A stretch of DNA of 64,000 nucleotides, taken from Bacteroidales bacterium (GTDB lineage Bacteria > Bacteroidota > Bacteroidia > Bacteroidales > Prolixibacteraceae). The position numbers and the translations under genes are program-made. The stretch lies in the NCBI GenBank assembly GCA_015654795.1, contig JAATGF010000172.1, forward strand, positions 1-64,000. The letters run 5' to 3'. Below the pieces are notes generated by a model that worked only from the letters and a program-made list of their open reading frames with translations, had not been told where the DNA came from and ran no database searches. Positions 9,223 to 17,417 of this stretch are shown one piece after another. How positions within the stretch are numbered: the first letter of the stretch is position 1; each line of letters begins with the position of its first letter.

Positions 9223-10124
9223 TGAAAAACAGAGAAATATATGATTCAGTGTATCAATATTTAAGTCTAAAGAATATTGGTCCAGTGCAAACAAATAAGG
9301 TTCTGAATGCTATTATGGAACCATTTGAGCCTTATTACCTAAAGTCCCAGTTAAGATTGTCTTTAAAACCTGATCAATTAACGGAATTTGAAAATGCACC
9401 AAGCGTCCTGGATAATCTTAAAAGCAAATTTGATGTTGGATTTTTATTACTAATAAATCAGAACTATCCCGCTGGACTAAAAAAATGTTTATCGACAAAT
9501 ACGCCGCCAATTTTATCCTATATTGGTAATATTGGATTACTCAAAAAGCGAAAAGTTGGTTTTAGCGGTTCAAGAAAAGTTTCTGAAAAAGGAATAGAAA
9601 TAACCAAAGATTGTGTTGGACAATTAATTAATAATGATGTGATTATAGTGTCTGGTTATGCCAGCGGAGTTGATTTTGAAGCTCATTATGGTGCACTTTC
9701 AAACAGAGGAAGTACTATCATTATCCTTCCGGAAGGAATAAATAGTTTCCGAATTAAAAAGGAAATGAAAGAGATATGGGATTGGAATCGTGTTTTGGTT
9801 ATAAGCGAATTTAAACCGGATGAACCTTGGAAGGCAAGCCGTGCCATGCAGCGCAATAATACAATAATAGGCCTGAGTGATATTATGGTAGTAGTTGAAG
9901 CCGGAGAAACTGGAGGAAGTCTTGATGCTGGCATTAAAACATTGTCAATGGATAAATATCTTTTTGTCCCTCAATATAGTATTGTTCCGGAGTCAGCTTT
10001 AGGGAATAATCTATTAATAAAAAAAGGTGCATTCCCGATAAAGAAGAGTGCCAAAACATTAAAGGCTAACTTAGGAAAAATGTTTGAATTACTTGAGAAA
10101 TCAAACAGATACGAATTGTTCTAA
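9222..10124 (+). CDS. DprA/Smf-like (SLOG superfamily) protein embedded in the RM operon
   Basis: A 300-residue protein with the Rossmann-like DprA core: 'VGFSGSRKVSEKG' (about 112), 'VSGYASGVDFEAHYGAL' (about 141), 'IIILPEGI' (about 167) and 'VVVEAGETGGSLDAG' (about 222). DprA proteins bind single-stranded DNA and load RecA; SLOG relatives bind or process nucleotide ligands. The N-terminal 100 residues may be helix-hairpin-like. It lacks the C-terminal winged helix of competence DprA. Its start overlaps the PRTase-like stop (TAATG) and hsdR follows after 34 bp, so it is read as the partner of the PRTase-like protein and not as the housekeeping competence gene. Confidence 0.85.
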   Translation: MKNREIYDSVYQYLSLKNIGPVQTNKVLNAIMEPFEPYYLKSQLRLSLKPDQLTEFENAPSVLDNLKSKFDVGFLLLINQNYPAGLKKCLSTNTPPILSYIGNIGLLKKRKVGFSGSRKVSEKGIEITKDCVGQLINNDVIIVSGYASGVDFEAHYGALSNRGSTIIILPEGINSFRIKKEMKEIWDWNRVLVISEFKPDEPWKASRAMQRNNTIIGLSDIMVVVEAGETGGSLDAGIKTLSMDKYLFVPQYSIVPESALGNNLLIKKGAFPIKKSAKTLKANLGKMFELLEKSNRYELF

Positions 10125-10158
10125 CTTATACGAACAAATATAAAAACCTAATGAAAAG

Positions 10159-13100
10159 ATGATGGAACAAATCGGCGCGAAAGAAATCATAACCCAAAAG
10201 CGATTGCTGAATCTTTTCAGCAAAAAGCTTGGTTATACCTATCTTGATGACTGGACTGACCGCGAGAACAATAGCAACGTGGAAGAAGAGTTTTTGCGAA
10301 AGTTTCTGACAGCCCGCAAGCTTTATTCTTCGGCTGAAATCAATAGTGCCATTAACCAGTTAAAACGCATTGCTGGCAATATCAGTGCAGGGCTTTATCA
10401 TGCCAACAAAGCGGTGTACAACCTGCTACGCTATGGAGTAAATGTGAGCGCCGAAGCATCCGAAAACAAAAAATATGTCCACTTAATAGATTGGGCGAAT
10501 CCGCTTGCCAATGATTTCTATGTAGCTGAGGAAGTAACGGTAAAAGGAAGAAATACCAAACGCCCCGATATTGTTATTTATGTAAACGGTATCGCGTTGG
10601 GAGCGATTGAATTGAAGCGCAGCACCTTGTCGGTGCACCACGGCATTCGCCAAAACCTCGATAATCAGACCGATGAGTTTATTCCTCAATTCTTTACTAC
10701 CGTTCAACTCCTTTTTGCAGGTAACGACACTGAAGGTCTGCACTATGGCGTGATTGATACCAAAGAAAAATTTTGGCTCCGTTGGAAAGAACAAAATCCG
10801 GAGGTTGCGAATGAACTTGATCGCAGCACCTTGCAGCTATTTGAAAAAAGCCGTCTGCTGGAAATCATTCACGACTTTGTAGTTTTCGATGGAGGCATAA
10901 AAAAAGCCTGTCGTCCCAGCCAGTATTTTGGAATTAAGGCATCACAGCCTCGTGTCCGTAGCAAAGAAAGCGGCATTATATGGCACTCACAAGGTTCAGG
11001 CAAAAGCCTGATGATGATTTGGCTGGCCAAATGGATACGCGAAAACATTCAGGATGCACGAGTGGTGATTATCACCGACCGAGACGAACTTGACAAGCAA
11101 ATAGAGTCGGGTTTCAAAGGAGTGGACGAGCATATAAAACGGGCAAAATCGAGCGCTTCGCTTATTGCTATGCTCAACGAAGCAAATCCCTGGTTGATTA
11201 GCACCCTGATTCATAAATTCGGAAACAGATCGGAGAACGAATTGCCGGAAGTGGGCAACAAAAAAGCGACAAAATCAATAGAGCAATACTTGCTGGAAGT
11301 TCAGGAAAAACTCCCGAAAGACTTTTCTGCCAAAGGCAATATCTATGTTTTTATTGATGAGTGTCACCGTACTCAAGGTGGTATGCTTCACGAAGCGATG
11401 AAAGCCATAATGGGCGAAAACGTGATGATGATAGGTTTTACAGGAACGCCACTGCTGAAAACAGACAAAAAGAAATCAATAGAAGTGTTTGGCAGCATTA
11501 TTCACTCCTACAAATTCGATGAAGCGGTCGAAGATCATGTTATACTCGACCTCCGTTATGATGCGCGCGATGTGGAACAATATCTGGGAAATAAGAATAA
11601 AATCGACGATTGGTTTGAAACAAAAACAAGCGGACTCTCCAATGTCGCCAAGTCCTTGCTGAAAATCCGCTGGGCACGCATGGAGAAACTGTTCAGCAGC
11701 AAAGAAAGGATGCAGCGTATTGTTGCTGATATCTGTCAGGATATGGATACAAAACGTCAGTTGGTTGGAGGTTATGGCAATGCCATGCTGGTGTCCGACA
11801 GTATTTATCAGGCTTGTAGGTATTGGGAATTGTTTCAGGATACCGATTTAAAAGGACATTGCGCCGTGGTGACAAGTTATGAGGCCAATGCAAAAGATAT
11901 AAAAGATGAAGCTACTGGTGCAGGTGACACGGAAGAGAAAGTCAAGTACGAAATAACCAAACGAATGATGGGCGATAAAACGCCCGAACAATTTGAAGCC
12001 TGGGCGAAAGAAGAGTTTATAAAGCATCCGGCAACGATGAAATTATTAATTGTGGTGGATAAGTTGCTTACCGGCTTTGATGCTCCGGCGGCAACCTATC
12101 TCTATATCGACAAACCGATGCAGGATCACAATCTTTTTCAAGCCATTTGCCGTGTAAACAGGGTGGATTCAGAAGAAAAAGATTTTGGATACATTGTTGA
12201 TTATCAGGATTTGTTCGGCTCCATTAAAAACGCCATCGAGGACTATACTTCCGCAGCTTTTGACGGCTACGAAAAAGAGGATGTAGAAAACTTACTGACC
12301 AATCGCCTTGTTGAGGCTCGTAAAGGGTTGGAACAAGCCTTGCAGGCAGTGGTAACGCTTTGTGAAGTGGTAGAACCGCAAACACGTGAAGGTTTCTTTG
12401 GCTACTTTGTATATCAGGAAACAACTCCAGTTGAAGAACAAACTACTGAATGCGAAACCAATGCAGAAAAACGTGAGAAACTGTATAAATTGGTAAATTC
12501 GTTAGTACGTCGCTATATTGACCTTGCCAATGAAATGAAGCAAGCAGGTTACAACAAAGAGGACGCAGCCAACATTAAAAAGCAGGTCGACTTCTACAAC
12601 GATCTGAAAGACGAGATAAAACTGAAAAGCGGCGATGCGCTCGATTTGAAGTTTTACGATCCTGCCATGCGCCAGCTAATCGACAACTATGTGCGTGCTG
12701 AAGATAGCGTGGAAATTTTCAAACTCGAAGATATTTCATTTATTGATTTGATAGTTAAAGAGGGTGAAGGCGCAATTGATAAACTACCCAATGAAATAAA
12801 AAGCAATCAGAAATCGGTAGCAGAGACCTTGGTGGCCAATATGCGCAAAATGATTATTAATGAACGTCCGAACAACCCTGCTTATTTTGATAAAATATCT
12901 GAGCTGCTCAACCAACTCCTACAAGAACAAAAAGAAGGAAAATTGCACTATAAGGAATTGATTGAAAAACTGATTAGTAAAATCAGAGAAGTCAGAGGCA
13001 AAACAAAACCCAATTATCCAACAGGCATAAATACATCTGGGAAACAGGCTCTTTACGATAATCTTGAAAAAGAAGAGGAACTTGCATTAGCCGTTCATGA

Positions 13101-13257
13101 CGCAGTTGTTACTTATGCCAAACATGGATGGAGAGACAATAGTGTACCTGCTAAAATGAAACAGGTGCGTAAAGCTGTTCGATATGCTTTACCAGGTAAA
13201 GATGATGAAAAGATCAGCGAGATAATGAGTATCATTTCAGCGCAAAAAGAATATTAA
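10159..13257 (+). CDS. hsdR: Type I restriction endonuclease subunit HsdR
   Basis: A 1032-residue motor and nuclease subunit. The N-terminal PD-(D/E)xK nuclease shows 'RPDIVIYVNGIALGAIELK' (about 134-153). The SF2 translocase follows: Walker A 'SQGSGKSLMM' (about 274), DEAD-box variant 'IDECHRTQGG' (about 399), motif III 'GFTGTP' (about 426) and a late 'ICRVNR' motif (about 664). The C-terminal 200 residues are charged helices that would dock on the methyltransferase. It cleaves unmodified DNA after ATP-driven translocation. All catalytic motifs are intact and the frame is unbroken, so the system looks functional. The adenine of its stop is shared with the next start. Confidence 0.95.
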   Translation: MMEQIGAKEIITQKRLLNLFSKKLGYTYLDDWTDRENNSNVEEEFLRKFLTARKLYSSAEINSAINQLKRIAGNISAGLYHANKAVYNLLRYGVNVSAEASENKKYVHLIDWANPLANDFYVAEEVTVKGRNTKRPDIVIYVNGIALGAIELKRSTLSVHHGIRQNLDNQTDEFIPQFFTTVQLLFAGNDTEGLHYGVIDTKEKFWLRWKEQNPEVANELDRSTLQLFEKSRLLEIIHDFVVFDGGIKKACRPSQYFGIKASQPRVRSKESGIIWHSQGSGKSLMMIWLAKWIRENIQDARVVIITDRDELDKQIESGFKGVDEHIKRAKSSASLIAMLNEANPWLISTLIHKFGNRSENELPEVGNKKATKSIEQYLLEVQEKLPKDFSAKGNIYVFIDECHRTQGGMLHEAMKAIMGENVMMIGFTGTPLLKTDKKKSIEVFGSIIHSYKFDEAVEDHVILDLRYDARDVEQYLGNKNKIDDWFETKTSGLSNVAKSLLKIRWARMEKLFSSKERMQRIVADICQDMDTKRQLVGGYGNAMLVSDSIYQACRYWELFQDTDLKGHCAVVTSYEANAKDIKDEATGAGDTEEKVKYEITKRMMGDKTPEQFEAWAKEEFIKHPATMKLLIVVDKLLTGFDAPAATYLYIDKPMQDHNLFQAICRVNRVDSEEKDFGYIVDYQDLFGSIKNAIEDYTSAAFDGYEKEDVENLLTNRLVEARKGLEQALQAVVTLCEVVEPQTREGFFGYFVYQETTPVEEQTTECETNAEKREKLYKLVNSLVRRYIDLANEMKQAGYNKEDAANIKKQVDFYNDLKDEIKLKSGDALDLKFYDPAMRQLIDNYVRAEDSVEIFKLEDISFIDLIVKEGEGAIDKLPNEIKSNQKSVAETLVANMRKMIINERPNNPAYFDKISELLNQLLQEQKEGKLHYKELIEKLISKIREVRGKTKPNYPTGINTSGKQALYDNLEKEEELALAVHDAVVTYAKHGWRDNSVPAKMKQVRKAVRYALPGKDDEKISEIMSIISAQKEY

Positions 13258-13952
13258 TGCAAGTTATCATAGTCAATAAAATTCATGTTGAAGTAGAATG
13301 GAAAGACATTAAGAATATACATCTTACTGTTTATCCCCCGGATGCCCGTGTGCATATATCCGCTCCGTTGGCTATGTCTGCTGATTCTGTACGTCTTTAT
13401 GTTATTACAAAACTCGAATGGATTAATAAACGTATCGAGATGGTTCGCAACCAAGCTCGTCAATCGGAACGCGAATATGTATCGGGCGAAAATCACTATT
13501 ACAAAGGCATTCGCTACCGGCTCAATGTGATTTATCGCAATACTCCACCGGCAGTTGAATTAAAAGGAACACGGAATATCAATATTTATGTACGCGAAGG
13601 TTCTTCTTCAGAAAAGAGAGGAGAGGTACTTCGTGAATGGTATCGTGCTGAATTAAAGGAAGCATTACAGCCTATTGTTGCAAAATGGGAAGAAATACTT
13701 CAGGTTCAGGCCAAACATTGGGAAGTGAAACAAATGAAAACCCTTTGGGGCAGCTGCAACACTCGCTCTCGACATATCATTTTTAATCTGGAACTGATTA
13801 AAAAACCGACACAATGCATTGAATATATTGTGGCACATGAAATGACTCATTTGGTTGAGCGCCTCCATAATTCAAAGTTTACAGCTATTTTAGATCATCA
13901 TATACCTAATTGGAGGCAGTTGAAAGATGAATTGAATGAGTTTATAGTATAA
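13257..13952 (+). CDS. YgjP-type M48-like zinc metallopeptidase
   Basis: A 231-residue protein of the YgjP/DUF45 family. The zinc-binding helix 'AHEMTHLVERLHNSKF' (about residue 192) has HExxH-type ligands, preceded by the family signature 'MKTLWGSCNTRSRHI'. These small proteases often sit beside hsdR in type I operons, but their substrate is unknown. Translation is coupled to hsdR (TAATG overlap), and it is the last gene of the operon. The island end hairpin and att-like repeat follow about 110 bp later. Confidence 0.9.
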   Translation: MQVIIVNKIHVEVEWKDIKNIHLTVYPPDARVHISAPLAMSADSVRLYVITKLEWINKRIEMVRNQARQSEREYVSGENHYYKGIRYRLNVIYRNTPPAVELKGTRNINIYVREGSSSEKRGEVLREWYRAELKEALQPIVAKWEEILQVQAKHWEVKQMKTLWGSCNTRSRHIIFNLELIKKPTQCIEYIVAHEMTHLVERLHNSKFTAILDHHIPNWRQLKDELNEFIV

Positions 13953-14062
13953 TAATATGATGATTTTTAATAATCAAACCTAATTATACTCGAACCAAAC
14001 ACATGCTGTATTTCAATTAGTTATAATTAGTCAATAGCTATTGTCAATTTATTGAACACAAA

Positions 14063-14095
14063 AAAGCCTTCAAAATCAGATGATTTGAAGGCTTT
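14063..14095. terminator. Hairpin terminator at the island junction
   Basis: AAAGCCTTC...GAAGGCTTT with only one interruption and a short loop, with an A-run on the left and T-rich sequence on the right, so it could work in both directions. It lies immediately before the 16-bp tRNA-Arg copy, in the same relation as the terminator of the tRNA gene itself at 27147-27182. Confidence 0.7.
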
Positions 14096-14105
14096 ATAAA
14101 ATTCT

Positions 14106-14121
14106 TGTGACCCCACCGGGA
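14106..14121. repeat. attL-like direct repeat of the tRNA-Arg 3' end
   Basis: The 16 bases tgtgaccccaccggga are identical to 27184-27199, the 3' end of the tRNA-Arg gene (acceptor and T-stem) plus two flanking bases. The integrase gene starts 165 bp to the right. Direct repeats of a tRNA 3' end at the two borders of a segment with an adjacent integrase are the standard mark of tRNA-targeted integration. The segment between the copies is about 13.1 kb. Confidence 0.8.
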
Positions 14122-14230
14122 ACATTTTTTCGAATAAATCAATGATAAATACATTTCACAAATATACACTTTTATTCAATAAAACAAATAGTTGCAAATA
14201 AAATTTAAAATTTAAATATATTAGTATACA

Positions 14231-14279
14231 TTTGGTTTCAATGATAACCATATGTATATTTGAGGTCTTACATATGGTT
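14231..14279 (+). promoter_or_regulatory. Integrase promoter overlapped by an 11-bp inverted repeat
   Basis: TTTG (14231-14234), 20 nt, then TATATTTG (14255-14262) match the Bacteroidota -33/-7 consensus and its spacing. A perfect inverted repeat, AACCATATGTA (14246-14256) and TACATATGGTT (14269-14279), overlaps the -7 box and ends 7 nt before the integrase ATG. It is a likely repressor operator or integrase arm site (inference). Confidence 0.65.
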
Positions 14280-14286
14280 TTTGACT

Positions 14287-15555
14287 ATGAAATACTCTGT
14301 GAAGTTTTACCTGGAGAAGCGCAAAGATAAGAAAACTGGCCTTCCCATTGAAATTAACGTCCCAATATGGTCCTGCGTTTTTTACTCAGGCAACCAGGTA
14401 TTGTATTATACCGGAAAAAGATGTGATTTGAAGCAATGGGACTCAGGCAAGATGCGGTTAGGTAAAGGCTATATCCTACCCAATGGGGATACCTCTACAA
14501 TTTTTAATGCAGGTATCAATAAAGTGGAAACGGCTATTGACGAACTTTTCAAAGCTTACGAAGTTGAAAATATAATTCCAGATCGCGCCCGGCTTCGATC
14601 AGACCTAAATAAACTAATAAAGGCAAAAAAAGCAGTCACCGTTGAAGAGGTGGTGTCTCAAAAAACTTTCTTTGAAAGATTCAAACAGTATGTTGACGAT
14701 GCACCGCTAAGCTATGAACGCAAAAAACACATGCAGACTACGTTAAACAAAATAACAAAATTTAATCAGTACACTACATTTGACATCATAACAACCGAAT
14801 ATCTGACAAAATTTCAAAACTATCTTAAAGATAAATGCAATCTGAGTGAAAACACTACAGCCTCAGAACTAAAACGCCTAAGAGCTTTTTTAAGCTATTG
14901 CGTCAAAAATAAATGGCTTTATACAAATCCATTCTCATCGTTTAGTATTAAGGCTGAATCATACGGTGATCCGGTTTTTATTACAGTTGAAGAAAGAGAC
15001 AAATTATTTTCTGCTGAAATTGATGATCCTAAGTTGGCACGCATCCGGGATCTGTTCGTTTTCCAGTGTTTCATTGGCTGCCGTGTTGGTGATATGATTA
15101 AGCTTAAGAAGTCCAGCATAGTTAATGACAGCATTGAGTATGTCGCTGCAAAAACCAAGGATGAGAAGCCGAGAACAGCACGAATTCCGTTATCAGAAAA
15201 GGCAAAACTAATTCTCTCCAAATATGATTTTGAAAACGGGGATCTATTGCCATATATTACCGACCAAAAATACAATGTTTATTTAAAAGAGCTTTTCAAA
15301 CACAAAAATGTGGATATAACCAGAATTGTAACTATTGCAGACCCCAAAACGCGCGAAAGCAAACAAATATCTATTGCTGACATAGCAAGCTCACATATGG
15401 CTCGACGCGTGTTCGTCGGAGGGTTACACCATTTAGGGGTTAAAAATGAAATAATAGCCTCTATGAGCGGACATACTGCAAATTCAAAAGCCTTTAGCCG
15501 GTATTACTCCATTAACGATGAAGATCGACAAAAAGCAATTGATTTGATCAAGTAA
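14287..15555 (+). CDS. Tyrosine integrase of island 2 (Bacteroidota phage/ICE type)
   Basis: A 422-residue site-specific recombinase. It has an N-terminal arm-binding region, a SAM-like core-binding domain (about 120-215) and a C-terminal catalytic domain with Arg in 'FIGCRVGDMIKL' (about 265), 'HMARRVFVGGLHHLG' (His-x-x-Arg, about 370) and 'SGHTANSKAFSRYYSI', which gives the late His and the nucleophile Tyr (about 405). The ATG start is preferred; an upstream TTG at 14260 would lie inside the promoter. The gene is next to the left att repeat, so it is the enzyme expected to have integrated island 2 into tRNA-Arg. A strong terminator follows. Confidence 0.92.
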   Translation: MKYSVKFYLEKRKDKKTGLPIEINVPIWSCVFYSGNQVLYYTGKRCDLKQWDSGKMRLGKGYILPNGDTSTIFNAGINKVETAIDELFKAYEVENIIPDRARLRSDLNKLIKAKKAVTVEEVVSQKTFFERFKQYVDDAPLSYERKKHMQTTLNKITKFNQYTTFDIITTEYLTKFQNYLKDKCNLSENTTASELKRLRAFLSYCVKNKWLYTNPFSSFSIKAESYGDPVFITVEERDKLFSAEIDDPKLARIRDLFVFQCFIGCRVGDMIKLKKSSIVNDSIEYVAAKTKDEKPRTARIPLSEKAKLILSKYDFENGDLLPYITDQKYNVYLKELFKHKNVDITRIVTIADPKTRESKQISIADIASSHMARRVFVGGLHHLGVKNEIIASMSGHTANSKAFSRYYSINDEDRQKAIDLIK

Positions 15556-15576
15556 TTAAATAAATCATTGATCAGG

Positions 15577-15604
15577 AAAGCCGGTAAACTATACCGGCTT
15601 TTTT
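15577..15604 (+). terminator. Rho-independent terminator after the integrase gene
   Basis: AAAGCCGGTA, a five-base loop, then TACCGGCTTTTTT: perfect 10-bp arms with a T-run, 21 nt after the integrase stop codon. Confidence 0.9.
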
Positions 15605-15640
15605 ATGCTCTAAAGAATCGCATATTCACTCAAAAACGGA

Positions 15641-15667
15641 TTTTCACGCGTTTTCACGCGTTTTCAG
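15641..15667. repeat. Short tandem direct repeats (ttttcacgcg)
   Basis: Two perfect copies of ttttcacgcg followed by a partial third (ttttcagagc). They lie in the 350-bp AT-rich gap between the integrase terminator and the first HTH gene. This gap also has repeated 'tttggtt' and 'aataaatac' strings but no gene. It may bind the HTH proteins or serve as an origin or control region; nothing in the sequence decides this. Confidence 0.4.
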
Positions 15668-15906
15668 AGCTACAAATCAAAATTTACAAACATAATATAA
15701 TTTAATTTGGTTCAAATAAATACCTAATATTTGGTTTTATTTGGTATGTCTATAATGCTGTTGATAACTTGTTTATATTAAGCAACTAAATGATACATAA
15801 ACATATATAAACAAATATTCTGGTTCATTTCATATCAAAATGTATTATCTGAGATTTTTTCATATAAATGTAATTAACTTCGGATGTATAAATAATCATT
15901 AATAAA

Positions 15907-16116
15907 ATGACAGATAAATCAATCAAAAATTCAATTCCTAAGAGTAAGAAATTTATATACTCTACGAAGGAGCTTGCAGAGCTGTTGAATTGTACGGTTA
16001 TCACCGCCAATCGAATTAGAAATTCCGGTCAAATACCATACTTTCAGGCGGGGAAAAGAAAGTATATATTTGACGTTGAGAAGGTTATGAAAGCGATCAA
16101 AAGAGGACCAAAGTAA
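15907..16116 (+). CDS. Excisionase-type helix-turn-helix protein (DUF3853-like)
   Basis: A 69-residue protein that is almost entirely one MerR/excisionase-type winged HTH: 'STKELAELLNCTVITANRIR' followed by the wing 'GKRKYIFDVEKVMKAI'. Small proteins of this kind act as excisionases or regulators in Bacteroidota phages and integrative elements. It opens the replication and control operon of island 2, 5 bp before a longer paralogue. Confidence 0.8.
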   Translation: MTDKSIKNSIPKSKKFIYSTKELAELLNCTVITANRIRNSGQIPYFQAGKRKYIFDVEKVMKAIKRGPK

Positions 16117-16121
16117 ACGCT

Positions 16122-16487
16122 ATGAAAAAAACAGAAATGAATCAACCAACAAAACAAGTTATGACTCCGGTGCCCAGGGTTTTAAGTTTTGAACAAATGC
16201 CAGCCGCTTTGGCGCACTTGATTGACGAAGTGAGCTGTTTGAAACTTATGCTGGAAAATCGGGATACAAAGCCACAGGAAGAACCTGAATCTAAATACAT
16301 TTATTCTATTCGCGGGTTGGCTAAATTTCTGAATTGTTCCCAGGTGACGGCTCAGAAGCTCAAAAATGAAGGACAAATAAAATACCGGCAAATCGGTCGT
16401 AAAGTAATTTTCGAAAGACAGGAAGTCCTTAAAGCGATGGAAAATCATATTCCGGGTAACAGAAGCCGGAATTATCAGAGATCTTAA
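16122..16487 (+). CDS. DUF3853-like HTH DNA-binding protein
   Basis: A 121-residue protein with a 55-residue N-terminal extension and then the same HTH as its upstream neighbour ('SIRGLAKFLNCSQVTAQKLK', wing 'IGRKVIFERQEVLKAM'). The tandem paralogues suggest an ancient duplication; the second could regulate or oligomerise through its N-terminal helix. The role is probably excision or regulation of the element (family inference). Confidence 0.78.
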   Translation: MKKTEMNQPTKQVMTPVPRVLSFEQMPAALAHLIDEVSCLKLMLENRDTKPQEEPESKYIYSIRGLAKFLNCSQVTAQKLKNEGQIKYRQIGRKVIFERQEVLKAMENHIPGNRSRNYQRS

Positions 16488-16500
16488 ATATTCGTTAGTC

Positions 16501-16695
16501 ATGAGTCCAAAAAACAATATAGCCAGGGAACCCGTCCAAGATTCACAGGACAAATCCGAAGTGATTGATATAATGCTTCAATCTGAAATTACTGCAATTA
16601 AAAATTGGATCGATGATTTACGCGCTTTAAAATCAACTGTGGCGATTTATAATGATCCAAAATGTAGTCGAGAACGTACGAAAACGTTGCAGTAA
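16501..16695 (+). CDS. Small hypothetical protein
   Basis: A 64-residue protein, mostly helical and rich in Asp/Glu/Lys, with no family I recognise. It is credible because it sits in phase within the operon and its stop shares one base with the start of the following replication gene (TAATG). Confidence 0.6.
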   Translation: MSPKNNIAREPVQDSQDKSEVIDIMLQSEITAIKNWIDDLRALKSTVAIYNDPKCSRERTKTLQ

Positions 16696-17417
16696 TGAAA
16701 GAGAGTTTTTTGATTTACAAATCACTTTATGAGCCATTAAAATCTCTTAGTTTTGAAGAGAAAGGGATGCTTTTTGATGCTATTTTCAAATATCAAATAG
16801 AAGGTATTGTCCCAGAATTGCCGCCGCTGCCTAATATGGCATTTCAATTTGTGAAAGGTCAATTCGATCGAGATATTATTAAATATGAGAACGTTGTAGA
16901 ACGAAATAAAAATAACGGTGCAAAAGGCGGACGGCCTAAAACCCAAAAGAACCCACTGGGTTTATTGAAAACCCAAAAGAACCCAAAGAAACCCAAAAAA
17001 GCCGATACTGGTACTGATACTGATACTGATACTGATATTATTTCTGTCTCTTTCGAGACTTTTAGAAAGTCTTTCCCTGGAACCAAAAGGGGGTTGAAAA
17101 CTGAATTAGAAAATTTTCTGAAAAAGAATAATTCTGAAAGTATCAAGTTGCTTTTACCCGCACTTGAAAAGGAAATTCAATACCGCTTAAAACTTGTAGA
17201 ACAAAACGAGTTTATTCCTTCATGGAAAAATCTTTCAACATGGATAAATCAAAAATGTTGGGAACAAGAATTTCGAGAAATTAATACAATCAAACAGGTA
17301 AACGGGAAGATTGCTGCATCTCAAACCGTAACAGTACCATTGATAGATCCCGAAATTATAAGGCGTTCAAATGAAGAAAATCTCAAAACCATCAAACAAC
17401 ATGAACTCCAAAATTAA
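16695..17417 (+). CDS. DUF6291-like phage replication protein
   Basis: A 240-residue protein. The N-terminus ('IYKSLYEPLKSLSFEEKG', 'DAIFKYQIEG') matches the DUF6291 pattern common in Bacteroidota phages just before a DnaB gene, followed by the linker 'NNGAKGGRPKTQ'. Residues about 108-115 read TGTDTDTDTD, coded by a run of 'actgat' hexamers at about 17006-17035. The C-terminal part may be a helicase-loader-like domain (inference from position). It overlaps the helicase gene by 17 bp. Confidence 0.75.
   Translation: MKESFLIYKSLYEPLKSLSFEEKGMLFDAIFKYQIEGIVPELPPLPNMAFQFVKGQFDRDIIKYENVVERNKNNGAKGGRPKTQKNPLGLLKTQKNPKKPKKADTGTDTDTDTDIISVSFETFRKSFPGTKRGLKTELENFLKKNNSESIKLLLPALEKEIQYRLKLVEQNEFIPSWKNLSTWINQKCWEQEFREINTIKQVNGKIAASQTVTVPLIDPEIIRRSNEENLKTIKQHELQN

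Noticed and set aside
9222-10124. Housekeeping competence gene dprA
   Set aside because: The core motifs match, but the gene is coupled to a PRTase-like gene inside an RM operon on a tRNA island and lacks the usual C-terminal domain, so an accessory immune role is more likely.
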